64,000 bases of DNA from Pseudomonas sp. P7548 (GTDB lineage Bacteria; Pseudomonadota; Gammaproteobacteria; Pseudomonadales; Pseudomonadaceae): the NCBI RefSeq assembly GCF_013386585.1, contig NZ_JACARO010000036.1, forward strand, positions 148,341-212,340, in the 5' to 3' direction. The first letter of the stretch is position 1, and the number at the start of each line of letters is the position of its first letter. Positions 1 through 8,612 of this stretch are shown one piece after another. The translations under genes and the position numbers were made by a program. The notes below the pieces were generated by a model. It did not search any database. It saw nothing but the letters and a program-made list of their open reading frames with translations, and had not been told where the DNA came from.

Positions 1-1333
1 GTGGCAGGTGGAAGTCGTGCAGCAGGCGACTGAGCAAGCCGCGATACAGCAAGCCAAGGGCTTCCCTGGGACGCGTGGCCCAGAGTGCTTCGGCGGTACC
101 TGCGATGTCCTCGGGCAAGGTTTCGAGGCCCAGGTCGAGGCCGAACAATTGGGCGGGGGCCGGCTTGGGCATTTTGTGCGGGAGTGTGGGGCGTCGGCTG
201 ACGAAGGCGCGAAGCCAGTCCCTATAGCGCCAGACCAGCAGCGCCAGACCGCCGATCAGCACGCTCCACAGGATGACCTCCAAGCCCTGGGCAGCGTGCT
301 TGAAGGTATTGCTGTTGAAACTGTCCAGCAGGGCCTGCAGCCAGGCGGGTAATTGACCTTCACCGTGCGCGCGGTTTTTGACGGCGGTTTTTTCCTCACC
401 GAAACGATACCGCGTGACGGTTTCCGGGTTCTTGAAGGGCGGCTTTTCCATTTGCGCCTTGATGGCCTGGCTCGCAGCTTGGGTACTCAGTTGCGTGTGG
501 CTATTGGGCTCCTCGGCCCAGGCCGGAGGGCTGGCCTGTACGAGCAGCAGCCCGACCACCAGCAACATCAACATCGCAACGCTGCCCAGGCGTTGGCGCA
601 GACGGCGAAACACCAGCTCCAAGTCCCAGGCTTCCAGCACGGTGCGGCGGTTGAGGTAGAGGCTGAAGCCGCAGGCGACGTAGATGGGCTCCCAGAATAT
701 CAACACCAACGCATAGAACGCGTTACCCAGATGCTCCAGCCACAGGCCTTCGGAGGCGGTTGCAAGTGCCAGCCGTTGCCAGTCCCAGTCCAGTTCGACT
801 TCTTGAGGAATGAAGAAGTAGAACAGGGCCATGCAGCCGAACCACAGGCCGATTTCCAGATGCATTCCAAGGAGGGTGAGCCAGCGTGCAGCCCCGGCGT
901 TGTGTTGCAGCAACACGCCTAGGCGTCGCTGGCGTGCCTGGCCGTCCAGTCCTTCGAGTTGGCTGACTGGCAACAGGAAGCTGCGACTGAGGCTGAACCG
1001 ACGCCAGGTCAGGCTGACCAGCAACTGGCCCTTGAGCAACTTTGGCCAGTGGCGCACCGCTTGCCTCAGGCTTGGGGCGTCACCAAACAATGCCGTGGAC
1101 AGGATGTACAGGGGGAGGCGGTCGAAGGCGGGCTTGAGCCACCAGAACAGGATCATGGCGAGGGTGGGGAAGTCCCAGAGCAAGACGGTAAGCAGTGCAA
1201 ATACCGGCAAGGTAATCAGCGCCCAACTGCCCATCAACAGCCCACGGTGCTGACGCGCCATGAGCACGCCAAGGTCCATGGCTTCCCAGGTGGTGCGCGG
1301 GCGGATCACTACGCTGGCATCACTCAGGCGCAT
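1..1333 (-). CDS. DUF4129 domain membrane protein, partial (C-terminus outside window)
   Basis: Translating the minus strand from the ATG at 1333 gives 444 open codons up to the window edge, beginning MRLSDASVVIRPRTTWEAMD. Hydrophobic segments near the start, in the middle (around LGMHLEIGLWFGCMALFYFF) and before a single segment ILWSVLIGGLALLVWRY suggest about five or six membrane spans. The last visible stretch (ALWATRPREALGLLYRGLL) looks like the DUF4129 cytoplasmic domain. The start overlaps the upstream SpoIIM-like gene by 14 bases, so the three leftmost genes form one operon. In other pseudomonads this set sits with a MoxR ATPase and DUF58 protein, which would lie outside the window. 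The function is unknown, and the envelope role is inferred from context. Confidence 0.75.
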   Translation of the reverse strand, partial: MRLSDASVVIRPRTTWEAMDLGVLMARQHRGLLMGSWALITLPVFALLTVLLWDFPTLAMILFWWLKPAFDRLPLYILSTALFGDAPSLRQAVRHWPKLLKGQLLVSLTWRRFSLSRSFLLPVSQLEGLDGQARQRRLGVLLQHNAGAARWLTLLGMHLEIGLWFGCMALFYFFIPQEVELDWDWQRLALATASEGLWLEHLGNAFYALVLIFWEPIYVACGFSLYLNRRTVLEAWDLELVFRRLRQRLGSVAMLMLLVVGLLLVQASPPAWAEEPNSHTQLSTQAASQAIKAQMEKPPFKNPETVTRYRFGEEKTAVKNRAHGEGQLPAWLQALLDSFNSNTFKHAAQGLEVILWSVLIGGLALLVWRYRDWLRAFVSRRPTLPHKMPKPAPAQLFGLDLGLETLPEDIAGTAEALWATRPREALGLLYRGLLSRLLHDFHLP

Positions 1334-2300
1334 GGGATACCCGCCCGGCAAACGTCAGGTAGGCTGCCACCAGCAGCCAGAGTGCGGCGCCTGCCAGGTA
1401 CTTGACCCAGGGCGCGATCGTTGTGGTGGAAGACCAGTAGGCCTCGATGAAGGCTGCGATCAGCAGGAATATCATGACGCCGCAGAGCATCTGTACGCTT
1501 TTGCGGGCTGCCAGGCGCAGGGATTCACCTCGGGTCAGTCGTCCCGGGGCAATCAGTGCCCAGCCCAGTTGCAAGCCCGCCGCGCCCGCGAGGGCAATGG
1601 CCGTCAGTTCGAAGGCGCCGTGCCCGATGACAAACGACCAGAAGGTCTGGCCGTAGCCGATATCGGTCAGGTGCCCGGAGATTGCGCCGATGATCAAGCC
1701 GTTGAATATGAGGAAGAACACGCTGCCCAGGCCAAACAGCAAGCCGGCCGCGAACGTCTGGAAGGCGATGCCGATGTTGTGCATCACGTAGTAGCCGAAC
1801 ATCATCCAGTCTTCACTGGATGCACGCTCGGCGGCACGGCCGAGGCGGCTGGCGTTGGGGTTGTACATGGCCTGCATCTCGGCGACCTGCTGGGGGCTGA
1901 CGATGCTGTAGATCAGGTCGGGAAACAGGTAGACCAGCAAGGCGATGCCCACCAGGCTGGCAAAGAACAGCAGGCTGGCGATCAATACGAAACGCCATTG
2001 CTCCCGTACCAGCCGCGGAAAGCCTGCCAGGATGAAACCCAGGACATTAGCGGTCAGTTGGCTACGATGGCGATACAGCTGTTGATGGCCTCGCAGGGCG
2101 AGTTGCTGCAGTGGATCGACCAGGTAGCTGCTATAGCCTCGCTCCTGGGCGAGTGCTAGATGCTGGCACAGCCTTCGATAGTGGTGGGGGAACTCGGCCA
2201 TGTCACTCGCCTTGGCCTTGCCTTGCTCCAACTGATTCAGTTGTTCGGCAAAGGCCTGCCATTGGGGTTGGTGACGGCTTTCGAACAGGCTCTGCTTCAT
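1320..2300 (-). CDS. SpoIIM-like (stage II sporulation protein M family) membrane protein
   Basis: 326 residues. A soluble N-terminal part of about 80 residues (MKQSLFESRHQPQWQAFAEQ) is followed by a long multi-span membrane region: VLGFILAGFPRL, FVLIASLLFFASLVGIALLV, TFAAGLLFGLGSVFFLIFNG and later helices. This is the arrangement of the SpoIIM/DUF95 family. The family name comes from a Bacillus engulfment protein; in this non-sporulating genus the role is not known. The start ATG overlaps the stop of the RDD gene as ATGA, and its 3' end overlaps the DUF4129 gene, so translation is probably coupled. Family assignment is fairly sure; no function is claimed. Confidence 0.8.
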   Translation of the reverse strand: MKQSLFESRHQPQWQAFAEQLNQLEQGKAKASDMAEFPHHYRRLCQHLALAQERGYSSYLVDPLQQLALRGHQQLYRHRSQLTANVLGFILAGFPRLVREQWRFVLIASLLFFASLVGIALLVYLFPDLIYSIVSPQQVAEMQAMYNPNASRLGRAAERASSEDWMMFGYYVMHNIGIAFQTFAAGLLFGLGSVFFLIFNGLIIGAISGHLTDIGYGQTFWSFVIGHGAFELTAIALAGAAGLQLGWALIAPGRLTRGESLRLAARKSVQMLCGVMIFLLIAAFIEAYWSSTTTIAPWVKYLAGAALWLLVAAYLTFAGRVSHAPE

Positions 2301-2989
2301 GCTGGCCCCAACAGTCCGCGCGCCACACCATTGAGTTGCTCGACGGCACGGGCCGGAGACACCTGCAGGGGCGTGGCGAGGATGGAGGCCAGTTCATGCA
2401 CTCGTTCGGCAGACAGCTCACCCTGGCGTTCGGCAAAGCCAAGGATCGCCCGCTGCTCGCTCAACTCCAGTGGGAACGGCAGGCGCAAGGCTTGGGCCTG
2501 GGGCACCTGAGGGCGAGCCAGTGGCCGTTCGCGGTAGACCACCAGCGTGCCCGCAGCCAGGTCGCCAAGGCGTTTGAAATGGGGGTGTTGCAGGCAACTG
2601 ATGGCGCCCAGGAAGTAGCCGAAGGGCAGCATGTCGACAAAACGCAGCAGGTTACGGATAAGTGACGCGGACCAGCCCACTGGCGTACCGTCGTCTTGCA
2701 CCACCCGCAGGCCCATGACCTGCTTGCCGGGGGAGCAGCCCTGGTTCAGCACCTCGAACAGCACCATGTACCACCAACTGACCAGGAACAGCAGCAACGA
2801 GCCCAGGCCGATACCGATGTTGCCCAGGAGGGCCAGAGGTATGAGCAGGATACCCATGATCAGCCCGCGCACCCCCAGGTCAAAGGCAAAGGCCACTGCA
2901 CGTGGCAGCAGGCCGGCAGGGCGCAAGGGCAGATCGATACCCTCCGGGGTCTCGATCTGGTAGCGGGTATCCAACGGAACTGATGGCAT
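2297..2989 (-). CDS. RDD family membrane protein
   Basis: 230 residues from the ATG at 2989 (MPSVPLDTRYQIETPEGIDL). An upstream in-frame ATG at 3055 would add 22 residues with no family character, so I prefer the inner start. The RDD signature is visible: RAVAFAFDLGVRGLIMGILL (Arg and Asp in helix 1), a second helix rich in Leu/Gly, and the GCSPGKQVMGLRVVQDDG motif. Conserved DLAAGTLVVYRERP follows, then a soluble C-terminal part of about 70 residues. It heads the minus-strand operon with the SpoIIM-like and DUF4129 genes. RDD proteins are proposed transporters or envelope factors; the substrate is unknown. Confidence 0.85.
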   Translation of the reverse strand: MPSVPLDTRYQIETPEGIDLPLRPAGLLPRAVAFAFDLGVRGLIMGILLIPLALLGNIGIGLGSLLLFLVSWWYMVLFEVLNQGCSPGKQVMGLRVVQDDGTPVGWSASLIRNLLRFVDMLPFGYFLGAISCLQHPHFKRLGDLAAGTLVVYRERPLARPQVPQAQALRLPFPLELSEQRAILGFAERQGELSAERVHELASILATPLQVSPARAVEQLNGVARGLLGPA

Positions 2990-3070
2990 TGCGATCCTTG
3001 GCAGTGCAGAGCGGCTGAGTGACACGGATGCTAGCAGTGTCGACGGTGGAAGCAACCATTCAAGTTTTTA

Positions 3071-3086
3071 CTGGGTATTTGTACAG
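3071..3086. promoter_or_regulatory. LexA-like SOS box upstream of sbcB
   Basis: CTGGGTATTTGTACAG matches the CTGT-N8-ACAG consensus with one mismatch. The flanking bases extend the symmetry to TACTG-N10-CAGTA (3069-3088). It lies about 70 bases before the sbcB start codon, between sbcB and the divergent RDD operon, so it could serve either side. Inferred from sequence only. Confidence 0.4.
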
Positions 3087-3155
3087 TAATCTATCGCTGG
3101 CCTCTGACGCCTTGCAGCGCCTAGACTTTGCCGATCTTCAGTACAGGAACAGCCC

Positions 3156-4583
3156 GTGACCACCATTTTCTGGTACGACTACGAAACCACCGGCATCAAC
3201 CCGCGCAGCGATCGCCCGCTGCAGGTTGCCGGGATTCGTACCGATCTCGAACTCAACGAGGTCGGCCCACCGGTCAATCTTCATTGCCAGCTCAGCGATG
3301 ACATCCTGCCGCACCCGGCCGCGTGCGCGATCACCGGTATCACGCCTGGCGTCCTGGCGCAGAAGGGGTTGGCGGAAGCCGACTTCATGACCCGGGTGCA
3401 CGCCGAACTGGCTGCTCCGGGAACCTGCGGTGCCGGCTATAACACCCTGCGGTTTGACGATGAGATGACGCGCTACAGCTTGTACCGCAACTTTTTCGAT
3501 CCTTACGCCCGTGAATGGCAGGGTGGCAATAGCCGTTGGGACCTGATCGATGTGGTTCGCACCGCCTACGCGCTGCGACCTGAAGGGATCGTCTGGCCCG
3601 AACAGGATGGGCGCGTCACCCTGAAACTGGAGCGACTGACCGAGGCCAACGGCATCGACCATGGGCAGGCTCACGATGCGCTGTCCGATGTGCGTGCCAC
3701 CATCGCCCTGGCGCGTCTGGTCCGAGAGAAACAGCCCAAGTTGTATGAGTGGCTGTTTCAACTGCGCAGCAAGCAACGGGTGATGGATCAGGTGCGCCTG
3801 CTGCAACCGATGGTGCACATTTCGGGGAGATTTTCTGCCGAGCGTCATTACCTGGGTATCGTGCTGCCGCTGGCCTGGCACCCACGCAATCGCAATGCGC
3901 TGATCGTGTGTGATCTGGGGCTGGATCCACAAGGCTTGCTGGACCTTGATGCCGATACGTTGCGCCGACGCCTTTACACGCGTCGTGATGAATTGGCCGA
4001 CGGCGAATTGCCGGTGCCGCTCAAGTTGGTGCATATCAACCGTTGCCCGGTGGTCGCCCCATTGAATGTGCTGCGTGGGCCGGACCTCCAGCGGCTTGAG
4101 CTGGATAAGGAGACTTGCCTGGCAAGGGCGCTGCGACTAACTGACGCACAGGAAGTGTGGCGGGACAAGTTGGCAGCCATTTACGCCGAGGAAGATTTCG
4201 AACCGAGTGCGGACCCGGAGCAGCAGCTCTACGATGGATTTATCGGTGATCGTGATCGTCGTTTATGTGAACAAGTGCGAGCAGCTGAACCACTGCAACT
4301 CGCGCGTGAGCAGTGGCCTTTCGATGATCATCGTTTGCCGGAATTATTGTTTCGCTACCGTGCGCGTAACTTTCCTGAAACCTTGAACAGCGAGGAGCAA
4401 CAGCGCTGGAAACTTTTTTGTCAGCAGCGTTTGTCGAGCGCGGAATGGGGAGCGCCCAATACCCTTGAGGCATTTAAACAGGCCGCTGAGGAGTTGGTTG
4501 TTAGTGCTACGCCGTTTCAGCGTCAGGTACTCGACCAATGGCAGGTGTATGCCGACTCTTTAGCGGCTCGCCTGAATCTGTAA
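3156..4583 (+). CDS. sbcB: Exodeoxyribonuclease I
   Basis: 475 residues, the usual SbcB length, from a GTG start. It degrades single-stranded DNA 3' to 5' and acts in recombination and mismatch repair. The DEDD exonuclease motif I is FWYDYETTG near the N-terminus. Motif II lies in GYNTLRFDDEMTRYSLYRNF and motif III in HDALSDVRATIALARLV near residue 180. The C-terminal half has the SH3-like and helical extension typical of ExoI. The gene is preceded by a LexA-like palindrome and followed by a strong bidirectional terminator shared with mvaT. The sbcB-mvaT-purU neighbourhood is the same as I remember in P. aeruginosa. Confidence 0.95.
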   Translation: MTTIFWYDYETTGINPRSDRPLQVAGIRTDLELNEVGPPVNLHCQLSDDILPHPAACAITGITPGVLAQKGLAEADFMTRVHAELAAPGTCGAGYNTLRFDDEMTRYSLYRNFFDPYAREWQGGNSRWDLIDVVRTAYALRPEGIVWPEQDGRVTLKLERLTEANGIDHGQAHDALSDVRATIALARLVREKQPKLYEWLFQLRSKQRVMDQVRLLQPMVHISGRFSAERHYLGIVLPLAWHPRNRNALIVCDLGLDPQGLLDLDADTLRRRLYTRRDELADGELPVPLKLVHINRCPVVAPLNVLRGPDLQRLELDKETCLARALRLTDAQEVWRDKLAAIYAEEDFEPSADPEQQLYDGFIGDRDRRLCEQVRAAEPLQLAREQWPFDDHRLPELLFRYRARNFPETLNSEEQQRWKLFCQQRLSSAEWGAPNTLEAFKQAAEELVVSATPFQRQVLDQWQVYADSLAARLNL

Positions 4584-4611
4584 TCGGGTAACAACAAAAT
4601 ACCCAGGCAAT

Positions 4612-4638
4612 AAAAAACGCCAGCAAGCTGGCGTTTTT
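4612..4638. terminator. Bidirectional rho-independent terminator between sbcB and mvaT
   Basis: An A-run, the stem ACGCCAGC/GCTGGCGT with a two-base AA loop, and a T-run. The symmetry gives a U-tract on both strands, serving the convergent sbcB and mvaT. Confidence 0.9.
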
Positions 4639-4673
4639 AATGTGTTGCGTATCAGGTTAACACGCGATGAGGC

Positions 4674-5048
4674 TTAGCCCAGCAGGGTTGCCCAGCCTTC
4701 AACCACGTCACCGCCCCACTTGGATTTCCACTCTTTCAGGGTCTTGTGATTGCCGCCTTTGGTTTCAATCACTTCGCCGTTGTGTGGGTTCTTGTATTGC
4801 TTGACCTTGCGAGCGCGCTTGGTGCCAGTAGTTTTCACAGCACCGCGTGGCGCTTTAACTTTTGACTCTGGATCCAGCAGCGCGATGATGTCGCGAAGGG
4901 ATTTGGAGTATTCACCCATCAGGGCGCGCAGTTTACCTTCGAATTCCAGCTCGGTTTGCAGCTTGTCGTCTTGGGACAGGTTCTTCAAACGGGCTTGCAG
5001 CTCTTTGATAGCTTCTTCGGTGGCACGGTATTCGTTGATCAGAGACAT
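4674..5048 (-). CDS. mvaT: H-NS-like xenogeneic silencer MvaT
   Basis: 124 residues from the ATG at 5048 (MSLINEYRATEEAIKELQAR); a longer frame to 5096 lacks family character. The N-terminal half is a coiled-coil oligomerisation region (residues 1-60). A linker PRGAVKTTGTKRARKVKQY leads to the DNA-binding part with KNPHNGEVIETKGGNHKTLK. The Gly-Asn pair there and an upstream Arg match the AT-pincer residues described for P. aeruginosa MvaT. MvaT binds AT-rich DNA and represses acquired and biofilm genes. A plausible local target is the AT-rich segment of the adhesin gene at 56.5-57.4 kb, but nothing here demonstrates that. Confidence 0.93.
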   Translation of the reverse strand: MSLINEYRATEEAIKELQARLKNLSQDDKLQTELEFEGKLRALMGEYSKSLRDIIALLDPESKVKAPRGAVKTTGTKRARKVKQYKNPHNGEVIETKGGNHKTLKEWKSKWGGDVVEGWATLLG

Positions 5049-5399
5049 GGGGACTACCTTATGTAGAGCGCGGGTTGAACAAGGGGAGTGGGGCAATAAT
5101 AGTCAGGCAATTTCGTCAAGTAAACATTTAACAAGGCATTTATGTGAATTACTTTGAATGTTTGTGGCGAAGCTATGCAATCGAGTTAATTAGTAGGTCG
5201 TAGGCCTAAAGATAATCGCCGTTGTTTTTTGATATTTCCCTGATCTTGCCGTTGTACCGCCATGTAGCAAGGGTAAAACCTTACGCTATTAAGGGGTGTG
5301 GCTGGCACGGGGGATCAGAATAAGCCACAAGGAATACTGCAGATTTTCTGCGCAATCGCTAGAATGGCGGCCTTTGCGAAGTTCTGGAGTTTCCCCCTA
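5049..5399. other. Divergent intergenic region mvaT/purU (351 bp)
   Basis: No credible ORF. It is AT-richer than its surroundings, as expected for the promoter and autoregulatory region of mvaT and the purU promoter. I see no clear operator. GGAG sits just before the purU ATG at 5400. Confidence 0.5.
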
Positions 5400-6248
5400 A
5401 TGCGCACTTTTCGGCTGGTGATTGCTTGCCCGGACCGGGTTGGCATCGTTGCCAAGGTCAGTAACTTTCTGGCTTCCCACAACGGTTGGATCACCGAGGC
5501 GAGCCATCACTCGGACAATCTCAGCGGTTGGTTCTTCATGCGTCACGAGATTCGTGCCGATACGTTGCCGTTTGGTCTTGAAGCGTTTCGCGAGGCCTTT
5601 GCGCCCATCGCCGAAGAGTTCTCGATGACCTGGCAGATCACCGACACCGAGCAGAAAAAACGCGTGGTGCTGATGGCCAGTCGTGAGTCCCACTGCCTGG
5701 CCGATCTGCTGCACCGCTGGCACAGCGACGAGCTGGACTGTGAGATCGCCTGTGTGATCTCCAACCACGACGACCTGCGCAGCATGGTCGAATGGCACGG
5801 CATCCCGTACTACCACGTCCCGGTAAACCCGCAGGACAAGGAGCCGGCGTTCGCCGAGGTCTCCCGCCTGGTCAAGCAGCATGAGGCGGATGTGGTGGTG
5901 CTGGCGCGCTACATGCAGATCCTGCCACCGGAGTTGTGCCGTGAATACGCCGGCAAGGTGATCAACATTCACCACAGCTTCCTGCCGTCGTTCATTGGTG
6001 CCAAGCCTTACCATCAGGCCTCCCTGCGTGGCGTGAAGCTGATTGGCGCGACGTGCCACTACGTCACCGAGGAACTGGACGCCGGCCCGATCATCGAGCA
6101 GGACGTGGTACGTGTGAGCCACAGTGACAGCATCGAAGACATGGTGCGTTTCGGCCGTGACGTCGAGAAGATGGTCCTGGCCCGTGGCTTGCGTTACCAC
6201 CTGGAAGACCGCGTGCTGGTGCACGGCAACAAGACCGTCGTGTTCTGA
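5400..6248 (+). CDS. purU: Formyltetrahydrofolate deformylase
   Basis: 282 residues from the ATG at 5400 (MRTFRLVIACPDRVGIVAKV) with the ribosome site CTGGAG. The enzyme hydrolyses 10-formyl-THF to formate and THF, balancing one-carbon pools and feeding PurT. An N-terminal ACT domain (residues 1-80) is followed by a formyltransferase domain. Its catalytic Asn, His and Asp can be read in NIHHSFLPSF and EELDAGPIIEQD. The frame runs back to 5298, but that extension is not conserved-looking. A strong terminator follows at 6273. Confidence 0.95.
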   Translation: MRTFRLVIACPDRVGIVAKVSNFLASHNGWITEASHHSDNLSGWFFMRHEIRADTLPFGLEAFREAFAPIAEEFSMTWQITDTEQKKRVVLMASRESHCLADLLHRWHSDELDCEIACVISNHDDLRSMVEWHGIPYYHVPVNPQDKEPAFAEVSRLVKQHEADVVVLARYMQILPPELCREYAGKVINIHHSFLPSFIGAKPYHQASLRGVKLIGATCHYVTEELDAGPIIEQDVVRVSHSDSIEDMVRFGRDVEKMVLARGLRYHLEDRVLVHGNKTVVF

Positions 6249-6272
6249 TCCAAGGGTTTTGATTGAAGAATG

Positions 6273-6309
6273 AAGGGCCTGGGCGTTAAATCGTCCCAGG
6301 CCCTTTTTC
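6273..6309 (+). terminator. Rho-independent terminator after purU
   Basis: Stem AAGGGCCTGGG/CCCAGGCCCTT separated by about 11 bases and followed by TTTTTCTTT. Confidence 0.9.
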
Positions 6310-6334
6310 TTTGTTGGGCGCAGAGGTTTAGAGC

Positions 6335-6505
6335 ATGAGCGATCCACTGGATAAGGCCACTTCCAAGGCCCCGGCCACCCTGGGAGAGGGCTGTTTGAGC
6401 CGGTTTGACCCGGAAGAACTGAGCAGCGACGACGGCACCGAATTTCCGGGTGCCGCCGAGCTGTGGGAGCAAGAGAAGGGCAAGGCCGAACCGGAGGGTA
6501 AGTAA
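6335..6505 (+). CDS. Small acidic hypothetical protein (56 aa)
   Basis: ATG at 6335, stop TAA at 6503-6505. It reads MSDPLDKATSKAPATLGEGC, continues LSRFDPEELSSDDGTEFPGA and ends in a charged tail with WEQEKGKAEPEGK. It is highly acidic and lacks any signal peptide or membrane segment. GAGG sits 10 bases before the start, and the gene lies between the purU terminator and the convergent chemoreceptor gene. GC-rich third positions support real coding. I do not recognise a family. Confidence 0.6.
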   Translation: MSDPLDKATSKAPATLGEGCLSRFDPEELSSDDGTEFPGAAELWEQEKGKAEPEGK

Positions 6506-6518
6506 CGCCCCGCGCGGG

Positions 6519-8408
6519 TCAGATCCGGAAACTGCCCACCAGTTGTTTCAGGCGCGCCGCCTGTTGTTCCAGGTCGGCACAGGCCCGCAGGGTGGATTGC
6601 AGGTTTTCGACGCCTTCCTGATTGAGGGTGTTGATCTCGGTGATGTCCATGTTGATCGACTCGACCACCGAGGTCTGTTCTTCAGTGGCGGTGGCCACCG
6701 ATTGGTTCATGCCGTCGATCTCGCCAATGCGCAGGGTCACGCTGTTCAGGCGCTCACCGGCCAGGTTGGCGATCTCTACGCTGTCTTGGCTATGGCGCTG
6801 GCTTTCGCCCATGGTGCTGACCGAATCCCGGGCACCGACCTGCAACTCTTCGATCATCTTCTGCACCTGTTGCGCCGATTCCTGGGTGCGATGGGCCAGG
6901 TTGCGCACTTCATCGGCCACCACGGCGAACCCGCGACCCGCTTCCCCGGCACGGGCCGCTTCGATGGCGGCGTTGAGTGCCAGCAAGTTGGTTTGCTGGG
7001 AGATGCTGGTAATCACCTCGAGAATCTGCCCGATATTGACCGTCTTGCTGTTGAGCGCTTCGATATTGCTGCTCGAAGCACTGATCATTTCGGACAACTG
7101 GTTCATGGCCTTGATATTGCGCTCCACCACCTGCTGGCCATCTTCGGCCAGGTGCCGCGCATCGCTGGCCTGGTGCGAGGCTTGCGCCGCATTGCGCGCG
7201 ATTTCCTGGGCAGCGGCGCCCAGTTCATTGATGGCCGCCGCCACGCTGTTGGTGCGGTTGGCCTGCTCGTCGGAATTGATCATCGATGAGTTGGAAGCGC
7301 TCACCACCCGCAGTGCCACTTCATTGACCTGCTCGGTCGCTGAGGACACTTCGCGGATCGACGTATGAATGCGCTCCACGAAGCGGTTGAACGCGTTCCC
7401 TAGGGTGCCGAATTCGTCGTGGTTCTGAATGGCCAGGCGGCGTGTCAGGTCACCTTCACCGTCAGCGATGTCTTGCATGGCGCGGGTCATCACGTGCAGC
7501 GGTTGCAGCAGGATGCGGATCAACATGCCGAGCAGGGCGATGATGATCACCACAGCAATGAACGTGGCAATCACCGCCGAGGTGCGGAATTCGCTGAGCA
7601 TGGCGAAGGATTTGTCTTTATCCACCGAAATGCCGAGGTACCAGTTCACCGAGGGTAGACCCTTGATCGGTGTAAAGGTCACGATGTTGTCCTTGCCGTT
7701 GGCCTCGACTTCGCTGAAGCCGGTGCTGATGGTCGGCGTGTTTTTTGGGTACACGTCGGCCAGCGTCTTCATCACCAGGTTTTTGTCCGGGTGTACCAAG
7801 ACCTTGCCATCGGCGCTGACCAGGAAGGCATAACCCATGCCGCCGAAGTTCAGCGCGCCAATGTTATCCACCAGGGTTTGCAAGCTCAGGTCGCCGCCCA
7901 CGACGCCAATGCTCTGGGCGCCCTGGGTGCTGGGCGTGGCGATGGAAATGATCAGTTTGCCGGTCGCGGCATCGATGTAGGGCTCGGTGAGCGTCGAGCC
8001 GTTGCTGGCCTGGGCGCCTTTGTACCAGGGGCGAACACGCGGGTCGAAGCCGTCCGGCATCTTGGTGTCAGGGCGGATGGTGAACGCGCCTTTACTGTCA
8101 CCCACGTAGGTCGCCATGAAGGATGACGTCAGGGCTTTCTGTTCGAGCATCTTGGCAACGGCGGAGGGTTCCGGGTTGATGGCGATGTTCTGTGCGGCGT
8201 TTTCAACCAGGGCAATGCGCCCGGTGAGCCAGGTTTGGATGTTGCTGGCGGTGACATCACCCATTTCATGCAAGTAGTTGTTGAGGTCGTCGCGAATGGC
8301 GTTGCGTTGCAGGTAGTCGTTGTAGAGGGTAAACAGCGCAAATGCGGCGATGACGATAAGGGAGGCTGCAAGCAGGATTTTGTGGCTGAAGCGCAGATTT
8401 TTATTCAT
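6519..8408 (-). CDS. Methyl-accepting chemotaxis protein, PctA-like amino-acid receptor
   Basis: 629 residues. Membrane helix 1 is at about 11-31, a periplasmic double-Cache domain at about 35-270, helix 2 at about 276-300 ([19 protein letters not shown]), then HAMP and a signalling domain with the conserved tip [20 protein letters not shown]. The amino-acid-binding residues described for PctA are present at the same numbering: R126, W128, Y129, Y144 and D173, but residue 121 is Phe instead of Tyr. It therefore probably senses amino acids or a related amine, with altered specificity possible. There is no C-terminal CheR-binding pentapeptide. It is transcribed alone and convergent with the small gene before it. 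Confidence 0.92.
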   Translation of the reverse strand: MNKNLRFSHKILLAASLIVIAAFALFTLYNDYLQRNAIRDDLNNYLHEMGDVTASNIQTWLTGRIALVENAAQNIAINPEPSAVAKMLEQKALTSSFMATYVGDSKGAFTIRPDTKMPDGFDPRVRPWYKGAQASNGSTLTEPYIDAATGKLIISIATPSTQGAQSIGVVGGDLSLQTLVDNIGALNFGGMGYAFLVSADGKVLVHPDKNLVMKTLADVYPKNTPTISTGFSEVEANGKDNIVTFTPIKGLPSVNWYLGISVDKDKSFAMLSEFRTSAVIATFIAVVIIIALLGMLIRILLQPLHVMTRAMQDIADGEGDLTRRLAIQNHDEFGTLGNAFNRFVERIHTSIREVSSATEQVNEVALRVVSASNSSMINSDEQANRTNSVAAAINELGAAAQEIARNAAQASHQASDARHLAEDGQQVVERNIKAMNQLSEMISASSSNIEALNSKTVNIGQILEVITSISQQTNLLALNAAIEAARAGEAGRGFAVVADEVRNLAHRTQESAQQVQKMIEELQVGARDSVSTMGESQRHSQDSVEIANLAGERLNSVTLRIGEIDGMNQSVATATEEQTSVVESINMDITEINTLNQEGVENLQSTLRACADLEQQAARLKQLVGSFRI

Positions 8409-8612
8409 GGCTTGTAGGGTCCGCTAAGGTCTTATTATCCGAAGCGCGTCCTTATGGGATGCGCAAAATGGCAGCGTCAAAAAAGGTGTGATATTTCTTG
8501 CGATAGCTCCGTTGGTCCCTGTAGGAACTATCCGACCTATTTTTAGACTTTGTGGGTCTCACACCTCTCTATATCGACCTGGCGGCACTAAAGATTAACC
8601 AGAGGTGACGAA

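Noticed and set aside
353..922. Plus-strand frames in the first 1.3 kb
   Set aside because: The minus strand encodes a continuous membrane protein (DUF4129) across the same bases, with proper overlap to the operon.
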